Positions 1 to 8,405 of a stretch of 39,466 bases of DNA are shown here, piece by piece (the first letter of the stretch is position 1; each line of letters opens with the position of its first letter). The stretch is from a virus. The notes beneath the pieces were generated by a model. The model was not told the origin of the DNA. It ran no database searches and worked only from the letters and a program-made list of their open reading frames with translations. The position numbers were made by a program, and so were the translations under genes. Where the stretch lies: positions 1 to 39,466 of IMG/VR virus record IMGVR_UViG_3300031227_000150; one strand, written 5' to 3'.

Positions 1-828
<828 letters not shown>

Positions 829-829
829 G

Positions 830-857
830 TTGACATAACATAAAGTTATGCTATACT
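830..857 (+). promoter_or_regulatory. Sigma70-like promoter with inverted repeat; leaderless HNH gene
   Basis: A perfect -35 TTGACA (830-835) and -10 TATACT (852-857) are separated by 16 bases. The spacer region carries an inverted repeat, CATAAC at 834-839 and GTTATG at 845-850, which could be an operator. The expected transcription start, ~7 bases past the -10, falls on the ATG at 864, so the mRNA would have essentially no leader. Confidence 0.7.
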
Positions 858-863
858 TAAAGC

Positions 864-1364
864 ATGGCAAAAGTGAGACTGAATAAATATATAGATTGTG
901 GAGATTACTACGAAGTTATCCTCACAAATAAGGATAGAAAAGAAATTGCTAGGGCGAAAGTTGATAAAGGGGATGTGGAGAAGGTGAAAATATGCCGATG
1001 GGGGTTAAATAGCACTACGGGAACTACGCAAGGGTGGGTAAATAAAAGGATGACTGCTATGCACATAGTTATTTTGGGAAAGAAGGATGGCTATGTAACA
1101 GACCATATAAATCATGATGTGTTGGACAATCGGAGAAGTAACATACGGCACGCAACGAAAAGTCAGAATGCAATGAATCAGCGGGATGTCGCTGGTGTTT
1201 ATTTTGTCAAGCGGGTTACAGTAAAGACAAAAAAGTGGGCTGCGCAAATTTACAAAGATGGCAAGCACATTACTCTTGGATACTTTTTAACAAGGGAAGA
1301 AGCCACGAAAGCTAGAAGGGAAGCAGAAAAAAAGTATTATGAAGAATTTGCTTATAGGGATTAA
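864..1364 (+). CDS. HNH homing endonuclease with AP2-like DNA-binding domain
   Basis: This 166-residue protein has an HNH core of the HNH_3 type (TDHINHDVLDNRRSNIR, about residues 88-105), followed by a short AP2-like domain (GVYFVKR..., then WAAQIYKDGKHITLGYF and a REEATKARREAE helix). This layout is standard for free-standing phage homing endonucleases: the HNH part nicks DNA and the AP2 part helps recognise the site. It lies between two structural genes and has its own promoter ending at the ATG, without a ribosome site, so it behaves as an independent insertion. The family assignment is firm, but the cleavage site is unknown. Confidence 0.85.
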   Translation: MAKVRLNKYIDCGDYYEVILTNKDRKEIARAKVDKGDVEKVKICRWGLNSTTGTTQGWVNKRMTAMHIVILGKKDGYVTDHINHDVLDNRRSNIRHATKSQNAMNQRDVAGVYFVKRVTVKTKKWAAQIYKDGKHITLGYFLTREEATKARREAEKKYYEEFAYRD

Positions 1365-1384
1365 TTTTATTACTCATACTTAAA

Positions 1385-2161
1385 ATGGCTCAAAAATATT
1401 GGTCAAAACTAGAAGATGATGGCGACATAACTACTCCTGAGGTTGGTCCTGCTGGGACGAAGGATGGCTCTCCTACATATGTAGCCTGTAAATTTAATAA
1501 TGGGATTTATGTTGATGTTGATGCGGAGGGCTATCATTTCCCTAACAATCCGACAGTTATTACAGGAGCTACTAAAGGGACAGTCGAATTTTGGATAAAA
1601 CCAGACTTTGACCTTGTAAATGGAATCCCTGCTACTGCAAGGCATCATATGTTTGTTGAGTATAACCCCGCTGGAAGTGCTTGGTTGCTTTTTTATATTC
1701 ATGGTGGTGAGGGAATTAGAATTTATAGAGCGGATGATTCTAATGTAGCAGTAGACGCAGTAGATTCAACAACAGACTGGACAGCGGGAGATTTAGTTCA
1801 CCTTGCTTTTGTCTGGGATGCAGCTGCAGGCTTTGATAGCACTAAGACCCTAGCTGTTTATGTTAATGGCGTTCAAACTGCTTCTAGCACAACTGCCCTA
1901 GGAACATTTACTGATGATACTTCTGATATTCATGTAGGGTGGTGGCCAACGGTAGCAGACAAGGAAATGGACAGTGCTTTGGACAACCTCAAGATTCATG
2001 ATGTTGCCAAGACTGATTTTTCGGATAAGGATACTGAGGATACTTCACCAGTAGTAGGCCCTCCCGGCATCAAAACAATCAACGACCTTGCTATAGCCAG
2101 TATTAAAACTGTAAATGATGTGGCGATTGGTTCAGTAAAAACAATTCAGGATGCTTCGTGA
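1385..2161 (+). CDS. LamG/concanavalin A-like lectin-fold virion protein
   Basis: This 258-residue protein's central region (about 35-210) reads as a Laminin-G_3/concanavalin A-like beta-sandwich: VEFWIKPDF, then HMFVEYNP, LAFVWDA, LAVYVNGVQ, and the typical terminal strand DNLKIHDVAKTD. Such domains in phage proteins bind carbohydrate or decorate virions. The last ~35 residues are three short repeats of the pattern (I/V)KT(I/V)NDxAI(A/G)S, probably a small beta-roll or attachment tail. It follows the collagen-like fibre gene, with only the HNH gene between. Role as an adhesin or decoration protein is inferred from fold and position. Confidence 0.75.
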   Translation: MAQKYWSKLEDDGDITTPEVGPAGTKDGSPTYVACKFNNGIYVDVDAEGYHFPNNPTVITGATKGTVEFWIKPDFDLVNGIPATARHHMFVEYNPAGSAWLLFYIHGGEGIRIYRADDSNVAVDAVDSTTDWTAGDLVHLAFVWDAAAGFDSTKTLAVYVNGVQTASSTTALGTFTDDTSDIHVGWWPTVADKEMDSALDNLKIHDVAKTDFSDKDTEDTSPVVGPPGIKTINDLAIASIKTVNDVAIGSVKTIQDAS

Positions 2162-2167
2162 TATAAT
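2159..2167 (+). promoter_or_regulatory. Extended -10 promoter (TGATATAAT) before methyltransferase
   Basis: The sequence TG-A-TATAAT is a perfect extended -10 element overlapping the stop codon region of the LamG gene. I see no good -35, which extended -10 promoters can lack. The expected start near 2174 leaves a leader of ~8 bases before the ATG at 2182, and no Shine-Dalgarno sequence is visible there. Confidence 0.5.
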
Positions 2168-2181
2168 GATTTTTAGAGTTT

Positions 2182-3252
2182 ATGCGACAAACATGGGAAC
2201 AGGCTCAAAAGTGGGAAAAGGATTGGCAAGGTAACTGCGTCAATAGAGTTGCTGGCGAATTAAACCATGTTCAAAACATTGCTCCCAAAATGGGCCTGAA
2301 ACTTTCCTCAAACTACAGCGTTGATTTGAAAGGCATCCGTGTATTAGACATCGGTGGGGGCTCGGTTTCAATACTCCTCCAATGTACCAATGTGAAAGGC
2401 AAGGTGGTTGACCCGCTTAAATATCCGGATTGGGTTTATGCTCGCTATGATTGTGCTGGAATAGAATGGGAGATTAAAAAGGGCGAGGATATTGATGAAA
2501 TTGGTTACGATGAAGTGTGGATTTATAATTGCCTTCAACACACAGAGAATCCCAAAAAGATAGTTGAGAACGCTAAGAAGGCTGGCAAGCTAATTAGAAT
2601 GTATGAGTGGGTAGATATTCCAGTTAGCGATGGACATATTCATACTTTGAGGGAAAACGAGTTGAATGAATGGCTAGGGGGTGAAGGGAGAGTGGAATTA
2701 AACGACAAGGGTTTTAAGCGCTATTTTGGAATATTTCCAACCAATGTTAATACTAAAGAATACTGGAATGACATTCATCGAAGAGATGGCAAAGATACTT
2801 GGCGGGTAAAAGATGAGTTGAACGATTATGTTTTAAGCAAAGTAAAGGGGTCTGTTTTAGAACTAGGCTGTGGGGTTGGAGTATTTGCCCGCAAGGTTAA
2901 GGATAAATACTTGGGCTTGGATATTTCTCCTGTTGCAGTCAGGATAATGAAAGAGCAAGGTTTTAATGCCGAGGTAAGGAATATTCCACCAATCAACACA
3001 GGCAAATTTGATACAATAGTTGGCCTGGAGTTTCTGGAACATATAGACGATAGGTTGAAAGTAATCAAAGAAGCTAGTAAACTTTGTCAACAAGCAATTT
3101 TCTCAGTACCCGATGACTGTATGCCACCAGAGGAAATAGCAGAGCATAGGGTAATGTTTAATAAAGAATCGTTTAAAAAGTTCTTGGAAAAGGCTTTTGA
3201 GAATGTAGAAATTGTCTCAATAGATAAGTATTTAGTGGGAGTTTGCAAATGA
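2182..3252 (+). CDS. Two-domain SAM-dependent methyltransferase
   Basis: This 356-residue protein contains two Rossmann-type methyltransferase halves. The N-terminal half (about 50-190) has a motif I-like segment VLDIGGGSV and a motif II acidic region, but looks degenerate. The C-terminal half (about 220-340) has a clear motif I, LELGCGVGVF, an acidic LGLD after strand 2, and FDTIVGLEFLEHIDD as motifs IV-V, characteristic of class I small-molecule or sugar methyltransferases. It starts a three-gene set with a sulfotransferase and a glycosyltransferase with ATGA and 13-base overlaps, so it likely modifies a glycan. The substrate is unknown, and the internal duplication (or fusion) is unusual. 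Confidence 0.8.
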   Translation: MRQTWEQAQKWEKDWQGNCVNRVAGELNHVQNIAPKMGLKLSSNYSVDLKGIRVLDIGGGSVSILLQCTNVKGKVVDPLKYPDWVYARYDCAGIEWEIKKGEDIDEIGYDEVWIYNCLQHTENPKKIVENAKKAGKLIRMYEWVDIPVSDGHIHTLRENELNEWLGGEGRVELNDKGFKRYFGIFPTNVNTKEYWNDIHRRDGKDTWRVKDELNDYVLSKVKGSVLELGCGVGVFARKVKDKYLGLDISPVAVRIMKEQGFNAEVRNIPPINTGKFDTIVGLEFLEHIDDRLKVIKEASKLCQQAIFSVPDDCMPPEEIAEHRVMFNKESFKKFLEKAFENVEIVSIDKYLVGVCK

Positions 3253-3896
3253 GTAACTATAATAAAGAATCCAATGTTCTTTTCATACACAATTCAAGGG
3301 TTGTAGGAACGGCTATGGAAGTTCGGAAAGAGATTGGTGGTGGTGGGCATCATAACATTTATTATTTTAAGCAACGGCTAACAGATAAAGAATTTGAAGA
3401 AGCGTTTAAGTTTGCTTTTGTTAGAAACCCCTTTGATCGTGTTGTTGCAGCATTTCTCCGTAACGAAATCAGGTGTAAAGGCTTCAATCTTAAAAATACA
3501 AAGAAAGCACTCGCCGATTGGTTTAGAGATGAGCCAAAGAATGATCACCTTTCTTATTCTGAAAAGGGCTTGCGTGCCACATTGAATGTTAAGGTGGGAG
3601 TATCACAGATTGGGCTAATGTCTTTTGCTCCACAGTGGTATTACCTCTGTGATGAAGATGGAAATATTCCACTAGATTTCATTGGTCGCTTTGAGAATAA
3701 GGAATCAGATTGGAAGAAAGTATGTAAAACTTTAAACATTGAATATAAGAAACTTTCACTTATGATGTTTGACCGTCATTATGACCAGTCTTTGTATCGT
3801 GATTATTACACACCAGAGTCGGAAGCTCTTGTTAGGGAAGTGTATAAGCGTGATTTTGAGCTATTTGATTATTCGGAGGACTTATGGGCAAAATAG
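3249..3896 (+). CDS. Sulfotransferase family protein (Sulfotransfer_2-like)
   Basis: The ATG at 3249 overlaps the upstream stop as ATGA, so I prefer it to the in-frame TTG at 3243. The protein (about 215 residues) has a 3'-PAPS-binding segment FAFVRNPFDRVVAAFL. Its C-terminal block runs from HYDQSLYRDYYTPESE to RDFELFDY, both diagnostic of carbohydrate sulfotransferases of the HS2ST/Sulfotransfer_2 type. The 5'-phosphosulfate loop, normally IPKxGGTS, is altered here to HNSRVVGTAM: the usual Lys is replaced by Arg or missing, so activity should be tested. Neighbouring glycosyltransferase and methyltransferase suggest a glycan target, on the virion or on the host surface. Confidence 0.8.
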   Translation: MSNYNKESNVLFIHNSRVVGTAMEVRKEIGGGGHHNIYYFKQRLTDKEFEEAFKFAFVRNPFDRVVAAFLRNEIRCKGFNLKNTKKALADWFRDEPKNDHLSYSEKGLRATLNVKVGVSQIGLMSFAPQWYYLCDEDGNIPLDFIGRFENKESDWKKVCKTLNIEYKKLSLMMFDRHYDQSLYRDYYTPESEALVREVYKRDFELFDYSEDLWAK

Positions 3897-5722
3897 CAAT
3901 CTGTATCGCCAGCTATAATTCTGCCAGGTTTCTTCCGGCGTTGTTCGATAGTTTGAAAAAGCAAACCTTCAAGGATTTCAAGGTTTATATTGTTTATGAT
4001 GGTTCTACTGATAACACACTGGAGATAATCAAAAAGTATCAAAAAGAACTTTCGATTGTGGTTGCCGATTATAAACCAACAGCGAGGGTGGGGTTAAACA
4101 AAAACCGAGTAGTGGCTATGGCTCTGCGGGACAAACCAAATTATATCCAAATGATAGATGCTGATGATAAGGTTCTGCCTCGGTTTTTAGAGGTCGGAGT
4201 AGAGAGAATAAAAAAAGGCGATGTTGATTGGGTGATTACTTGGGGAAGGTTATTTGGAGGCAGGAAGGGTTATATCCACAGCGAAATCCCTACTTTAGAT
4301 GAGTTAATGAAGGATAATAACAAACTTCATAGTTGGGGAATGTTCAAGAGTGAGATTTTAGAGAATCGCAATTTCTCTAAAAAACTCACTAGCGGAGTAG
4401 ATTGGAAACTTTGGATTGATTTGACAGATGATGGCTGTAAGGGAACTATTATTAAAAAGGAACTATATTTGAAAAGGTGGCATGATAAGAGCATAACCGT
4501 TGTTGAAGGGAAGAAGGAGAAGAAACATTTTAGATTTCACCTTTTGGGCTTGGTTCATCTTCCGTGTACTAGAAAGTATATGAGCTGTGCTTTTACTCAG
4601 AAGAATTATAAGTTGGCTCAGATGCTTCTCTCCTTGGGACACGAAGTTATCTATTATGGCGCGGAAGGATCAAATGTTCCTTGCACTAAATTTGTTCAAA
4701 CTCATACTTTGAGAGATATTCGGCAGGACTATGGTGATGGCGACAATCGTTTTGAGATAGGCTACGATTGGACTAATTGCGATTTTCGGCACGACTTCAA
4801 TACCAAAAGGAAACCAGCGACTTTGAAGTTTTACGCCAAATGTATTGAGGAGATAAATAAGGCTAAGAAAGATGATGATTTCCTTTTATGTACCCAGGGG
4901 CCATATTTCAAGCCGATCGCCAATGCTGTTAATCTTTTCTTGACTTGTGAGCCAGGAATAGGCTATAGGGGTTCTTATATGAAGTTCAGAGCTTTTGAAA
5001 GTTCTTACATTCAGAGTTTTACTTATGGATCAGAGCATCCCAGACAATGTATTAATGGCAGTTATTATGACCGAGTGATTCCTAATTACTTTGATCCAAA
5101 AGATTTTGAGTATTCTGACAAAAAAGACGATTACTATTTCTTCATTGGCCGGATGATCAAGAGAAAAGGGATAATGACTGCTTATTTAGTTTGTGAGTAT
5201 TTAAAAAAGAAGCTTATCATTGCCGGGCAAGGTGCTCATGTTGATAAGCGAGGTTATCTTATTCCCAATAAAAATCCCGATTTTGAGTTGCCACCAGGAC
5301 ATTGGGAGTATGTGGGCTTTGTTGATGTTCCTAAGAGGAAAAAGCTAATGGCTCATGCCATTGCTACTTTCACTCCCACCGAGTATCTTGAATGTTTTGC
5401 CGGTACTCATGTTGAGTCAATGCTTTCAGGCACGCCTCCAATCACCACTAATTTCGCTGTTTTCCCTGGGACTTTGCCTGATTATTTCGCTAATGGAATA
5501 GTGGGTTTTCGGTGTAATACACTAAACGATTTTGTTGAGGCTGCTAAAAAGGCCCAAAAGATGACTAAAAAAGACTATCGGAAAATAAGGAAATATGGGG
5601 AGAGATTTTTGATGGACAATGTTAAATGGGAGTTTGAAAAGTGGTTTCGCGACCTCATGATGGTTTACGAATCGGCGATTGATTCAACTAAGAAGGGGTG
5701 GCATAGAATATATGGTATTTAA
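3884..5722 (+). CDS. Bifunctional glycosyltransferase (GT-A family 2 plus GT-B family 4)
   Basis: This 612-residue protein has two catalytic halves. Residues ~1-220 are a GT2-type domain with the opening IAICIASYNSARFL, the nucleotide-binding VYDGSTDNT and the metal-binding acidic cluster MIDADD. Residues ~370-600 are a GT-B/GT4-like C-terminal domain, with FIGRMIKRKG, LIIAGQG, WEYVGFV and a donor-binding region ending in ESMLSGTPPI. The N-terminal acceptor-binding half of the GT-B part occupies ~220-370. The start overlaps the sulfotransferase gene by 13 bases, implying translational coupling. Together with the two upstream enzymes it could build and cap a short glycan on fibres or on host envelope. 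Sugar specificity cannot be read from the sequence. Confidence 0.85.
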   Translation: MGKIAICIASYNSARFLPALFDSLKKQTFKDFKVYIVYDGSTDNTLEIIKKYQKELSIVVADYKPTARVGLNKNRVVAMALRDKPNYIQMIDADDKVLPRFLEVGVERIKKGDVDWVITWGRLFGGRKGYIHSEIPTLDELMKDNNKLHSWGMFKSEILENRNFSKKLTSGVDWKLWIDLTDDGCKGTIIKKELYLKRWHDKSITVVEGKKEKKHFRFHLLGLVHLPCTRKYMSCAFTQKNYKLAQMLLSLGHEVIYYGAEGSNVPCTKFVQTHTLRDIRQDYGDGDNRFEIGYDWTNCDFRHDFNTKRKPATLKFYAKCIEEINKAKKDDDFLLCTQGPYFKPIANAVNLFLTCEPGIGYRGSYMKFRAFESSYIQSFTYGSEHPRQCINGSYYDRVIPNYFDPKDFEYSDKKDDYYFFIGRMIKRKGIMTAYLVCEYLKKKLIIAGQGAHVDKRGYLIPNKNPDFELPPGHWEYVGFVDVPKRKKLMAHAIATFTPTEYLECFAGTHVESMLSGTPPITTNFAVFPGTLPDYFANGIVGFRCNTLNDFVEAAKKAQKMTKKDYRKIRKYGERFLMDNVKWEFEKWFRDLMMVYESAIDSTKKGWHRIYGI

Positions 5723-5760
5723 AATTAGTAATTAGTTTTTTAGAAAGGAGGTGAAGAAGC

Positions 5761-5961
5761 ATGGATGGTGGATATGGTGGCATTATTGTTCTTGCCGATA
5801 AAATTAGAGACTTGGAGAGAGGCCGGTCGAGGTTAAATCGCAAAATTGATGCCTTGGCTGAAGCACTAGGGAAAACAATGGAATTGGTACCCGAAAGATA
5901 TGAGGTGCAAGATATTGAGAAAACAGAGGAGGAAGTAGCAGAAACCCCAGCAGAATATTAA
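5761..5961 (+). CDS. Small charged helical protein of unknown function
   Basis: This 66-residue ORF has a very strong ribosome site (AAAGGAGGTGAAGAAGC before ATG). It starts with a glycine-rich MDGGYGG segment, then an amphipathic helix (LADKIRDLERGRSRLNRKIDALAEAL) likely to form a short coiled coil, and ends in an acidic tail. I do not recognise the family. It lies between the glycosyltransferase and the first composite leader element. A small virion or scaffold component is possible but unproven. Confidence 0.65.
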   Translation: MDGGYGGIIVLADKIRDLERGRSRLNRKIDALAEALGKTMELVPERYEVQDIEKTEEEVAETPAEY

Positions 5962-5966
5962 TTCCC

Positions 5967-5996
5967 TTGACAAAGGATAATTATCCTTAGTATAGT
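5967..5996 (+). promoter_or_regulatory. Promoter of leader unit A with perfect 16-bp palindrome in spacer
   Basis: TTGACA (5967-5972) and TATAGT (5991-5996) are 18 bases apart. Almost the whole spacer (5973-5988) is the perfect palindrome AAGGATAATTATCCTT, which would be covered by RNA polymerase and is a strong candidate operator. The CCCTTGACAA core is shared with the promoters at 11112 and 17280. Confidence 0.75.
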
Positions 5997-6007
5997 TAAA
6001 TTACATA

Positions 6008-6063
6008 TTCTCCGAAGCAGCAAATTGCTAGGAGAAGGCAAGCTTTATTGGCTTGCCTTTTTT
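6008..6063 (+). ncRNA. Leader RNA unit A: two-tier hairpin plus terminator
   Basis: The first hairpin has outer stem TTCTCC/GGAGAA (6008-6013, 6031-6036). Inside it lie the spacer GA, inner stem AGCA/TGCT, loop GCAAAT and 3' spacer A. It starts ~5 bases after the expected transcription start. It abuts a terminator hairpin. The same order and stem geometry, with different bases, recurs at 11151 and 17319, so the fold rather than the sequence is conserved. It is either a 5' leader acting on transcription elongation or a ~60-nt small RNA. Confidence 0.7.
6035..6063 (+). terminator. Intrinsic terminator of leader unit A
   Basis: A 9-bp stem AAGGCAAGC/GCTTGCCTT (6035-6043, 6051-6059) with a 7-base loop is followed by a T run (6058-6063). 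It sits between the promoter and the gene it should serve (6100), so downstream expression needs read-through or another promoter. Confidence 0.85.
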
Positions 6064-6099
6064 GTTGATTTATCAATACCGCGAAGGAGGTGAAAATTT

Positions 6100-6417
6100 A
6101 TGGGAGATTTAGTAAACCTATGGGGAGAATCAGGTCGAAGTATCATCAATGATGACACATCGCCAACCCTTACTCTTAAAAATATAGAGTCTACTGCTAC
6201 CACTGGTGGCAGTGCTCTTCAAGTTGAGGCTTTGGGTACTGGTCCTACTCTTAATGTTATAGTTTCAGGAACTTCTGGAACAACTCTTAAATTGAACAAC
6301 CTTGCAAAAGGTTATGTCTCAACTAACTCATTATCTACTATTTCCTATGCCATGAGGGTAGACATTGGTGGAGTGATTTTTTACATGCCAGTTTATCTCG
6401 GTGTAGAAATAGCATAA
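6100..6417 (+). CDS. Small virion-associated protein sharing a C-terminal domain with the next gene
   Basis: This 105-residue protein has an ideal ribosome site (AAGGAGGTGAAAATTT). Residues ~50-105 run through VSGTSGTTLKLNN and GYVSTNS, then TISYAMRVDIGG and YMPVYLG. They match the end of the 200-residue protein encoded next, so the two are paralogues in that domain. The N-terminal half differs. I do not know a named family. The beta-rich Ser/Thr composition and the placement between adhesin-like and tail genes suggest an exposed virion protein. Confidence 0.7.
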   Translation: MGDLVNLWGESGRSIINDDTSPTLTLKNIESTATTGGSALQVEALGTGPTLNVIVSGTSGTTLKLNNLAKGYVSTNSLSTISYAMRVDIGGVIFYMPVYLGVEIA

Positions 6418-6481
6418 AGAGAGTAAAAAAGTTTAAAAGTTTTATTTCCGGATCACTCATAATTAAGGAGGTGATAAGTAT

Positions 6482-7084
6482 ATGCAGTTTTTACGTAACG
6501 AAAGTCAGGAAGCAAGAGCGGCTTATGAAAACCTCTTGAAGTCATCGGAGGGTGGTTATGTTAATGCCACTGGTGACACAATGACAGGTAATCTTATAGT
6601 GCCTACAGTGACAATTACTAGCTTGGTTTCTGGAGCACGATTTCAAGGAAAAGACATTATCCTTTCCAGCCTTGCTTCAATAAGAAGGGTGGAATCAGTT
6701 CTTTATCGAGGAATAAATCAAGTTCTAACCAGCATTGCTTCTATTGCAAGGGTGGAATCCCCTTATTATGAAGGAATCAAGTTGAATATTACAAGCTTGA
6801 TTTCTGCGGCAAGGGTTAAAACCCTAAGAGCAGACACCATTCATCTTAACGTATCAAGCTTAGCTTCTATAGCTAGGGTTGGTGGAAAAGTTGAAGTTTG
6901 GTCTGATCTTGCTGGCCCAGCGATTGATTTCAATGTCTCTGGACCGTCTGGAACAGTTTTCAAGATAGGCAATATCGAACAAGGTTATGTCTCAACTAAC
7001 TCAACAGCGACTATTTCCTTTGCTATGAGGGTTGATATTGGCGGAACAATTTATTATATGCCAGTTTATTTGGGCAAAGCCTAA
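6482..7084 (+). CDS. Repeat-containing virion-surface-like protein
   Basis: This 200-residue protein has ribosome site AAGGAGGTGATAAGTAT. After a short N-terminal helix and a GDTMTGNL segment common in phage fibres, it carries about five imperfect repeats of ~21-23 residues. Each is built around (S/T)S(L/I)(A/I/V)S(I/A)xRV, the arrangement expected of a beta-helix or trimeric beta-prism shaft. The last ~55 residues repeat the C-terminal domain of the upstream protein (GYVSTNS, then AMRVDIGG and YMPVYLG). It probably forms part of a fibre or spike, inferred from repeats and context. Confidence 0.7.
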   Translation: MQFLRNESQEARAAYENLLKSSEGGYVNATGDTMTGNLIVPTVTITSLVSGARFQGKDIILSSLASIRRVESVLYRGINQVLTSIASIARVESPYYEGIKLNITSLISAARVKTLRADTIHLNVSSLASIARVGGKVEVWSDLAGPAIDFNVSGPSGTVFKIGNIEQGYVSTNSTATISFAMRVDIGGTIYYMPVYLGKA

Positions 7085-7101
7085 TAAGGAAGTTTGATAA
7101 A

Positions 7102-7719
7102 ATGGCCTTGTGTAAATGCGGTTGCGGTCGTGAAACAAAAATTGTTTGTGGTAAACCAAATCGGTTTATTCATGGGCATAGTGGGAATTTTTATAAAAAT
7201 GGGCACGAGTTTCAAGGAGACATAGCAAGGTCAAACTATTTCAAAAAAGGTTACACTCCTTGGAACAAAGATAAAAAAGGGGTTTTTTCTGTGGAAGCAC
7301 GTAAAAAACAATCAGAAGCCGCCAAAAATCAAAAAAATAGAAATATTGAGGGATTGAAATTAGGCTGGGGATATTGGAGGGATAAACATAACCCACATAT
7401 GGTTGGAGAAAAGAATCCTAATTACAAAGGAGGCATTAGTAAAATTAAAAAGAATAGTCGTCGATTAGACATGGAAACGCTTGAGTATAAACAATGGCGA
7501 AGAGCGGTTTTTAAGAGAGATTATTGGACATGTTTGTCTTGTGGTGAGTCTAAGGGTGGAAATTTTATAGCTCACCATATTAAAAAATATGATGACTATC
7601 CTTCTTTAAAATATAATGTTGATAATGGATTTACACTTTGTGGAAAATGTCACCTATTTACATATGGGTATGAAGAAGATTATGAAAAATATTTTTTGGA
7701 GATATTAAAATGGCAATAA
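7102..7719 (+). CDS. HNH homing endonuclease with N-terminal zinc finger and NUMOD3-like region
   Basis: This 205-residue protein starts with a CKCGCGRETK zinc-binding motif. It continues with NUMOD3-like DNA-binding segments (KKGYTPWNKDKKGVFS and ARKKQSEAAKNQ) and ends in an HNH nuclease. The HNH includes RRAVFKRDYWTCLSCGES, AHHIKKYDDYP, a DNGFTLC turn and a final CxxCH. Paired cysteines flank the HNH as a structural zinc site. The 3' end overlaps the connector gene by 10 bases, so it has been inserted precisely ahead of an essential virion gene, as homing endonucleases often are. Confidence 0.85.
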   Translation: MALCKCGCGRETKIVCGKPNRFIHGHSGNFYKNGHEFQGDIARSNYFKKGYTPWNKDKKGVFSVEARKKQSEAAKNQKNRNIEGLKLGWGYWRDKHNPHMVGEKNPNYKGGISKIKKNSRRLDMETLEYKQWRRAVFKRDYWTCLSCGESKGGNFIAHHIKKYDDYPSLKYNVDNGFTLCGKCHLFTYGYEEDYEKYFLEILKWQ

Positions 7720-8402
7720 CAGTAGACGAGGTACAAAGTCGCATAGCAAGTTTAGTTGATCAGTCAATAACTACTCCTACTCAAACAGGGAGTGAATATG
7801 CGCTAAGATTGAAATATCTGAATCGGGCTATCTCCGAATGGGGACAAGCCTTTGATTGGGAAGCGTTGCGGAAAGATTATTGGCCTGGGGTAACGGGAGT
7901 TTCTCAGGCCTCCATTTCTTTGCCTGACGATTTTCATAAAGTGGCGGGTTTCCCCCTATATTATTCGGGTGGAGTATCCGGAGGTGAAGAGCGGGAGGTT
8001 ATTAATGCAGAAGCAACAAAGCTGTATTCTAGCACCGACAAATACTGCTATGTGCTGGGGGACAGGGCAAATGGTCACACCCTAGTCTGGAGCCCCGGGA
8101 CGCTAGCTTCTGGCGCCTCTCTGAAGATTCCTTACTATTCTTATGTAACCTCCGTTGCTTCGCCGGCGAATGAAATTATCGTGTCCGACCCAGGGTTTGT
8201 GGTTAATCGAGTAATTGCCTATATTTTCGAAAGCCGGTCGGATGAGAGGTTTCAGGAAACAGAAGTGAAAGCCCGGGAAAGTTTAATTGAGATGATTAAT
8301 TCGGAACAAGTACGGAAATTCTCTTCGTATGGGGCAGGAACGAGCAAAAATGTACAAGGAGATCTCCGGCTCTACCACGGTTTTAGGGTGGGCCGGGATT
8401 AG
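7710..8402 (+). CDS. Head-tail connector / tail accessory protein (P22 gp4-like)
   Basis: This 230-residue protein is mostly helical at the N-terminus (LRLKYLNRAISEWGQAFDW, a pattern typical of gp4-like adaptor proteins). A central beta region follows (ISLPDDFHKVAGFPLYY; HTLVWSPG; LKIPYYSY). A C-terminal helical bundle (RVIAYIFESRSDERFQETEVKARESLIEMI) completes it. In podovirus-like phages this protein sits below the portal and docks the tail stabilisation protein, which is encoded next apart from one inserted endonuclease gene. Family call rests on fold pattern, length and gene order. A tail tubular A-like label would mean the same role. Confidence 0.7.
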   Translation: MAITVDEVQSRIASLVDQSITTPTQTGSEYALRLKYLNRAISEWGQAFDWEALRKDYWPGVTGVSQASISLPDDFHKVAGFPLYYSGGVSGGEEREVINAEATKLYSSTDKYCYVLGDRANGHTLVWSPGTLASGASLKIPYYSYVTSVASPANEIIVSDPGFVVNRVIAYIFESRSDERFQETEVKARESLIEMINSEQVRKFSSYGAGTSKNVQGDLRLYHGFRVGRD

Positions 8403-8405
8403 GCT

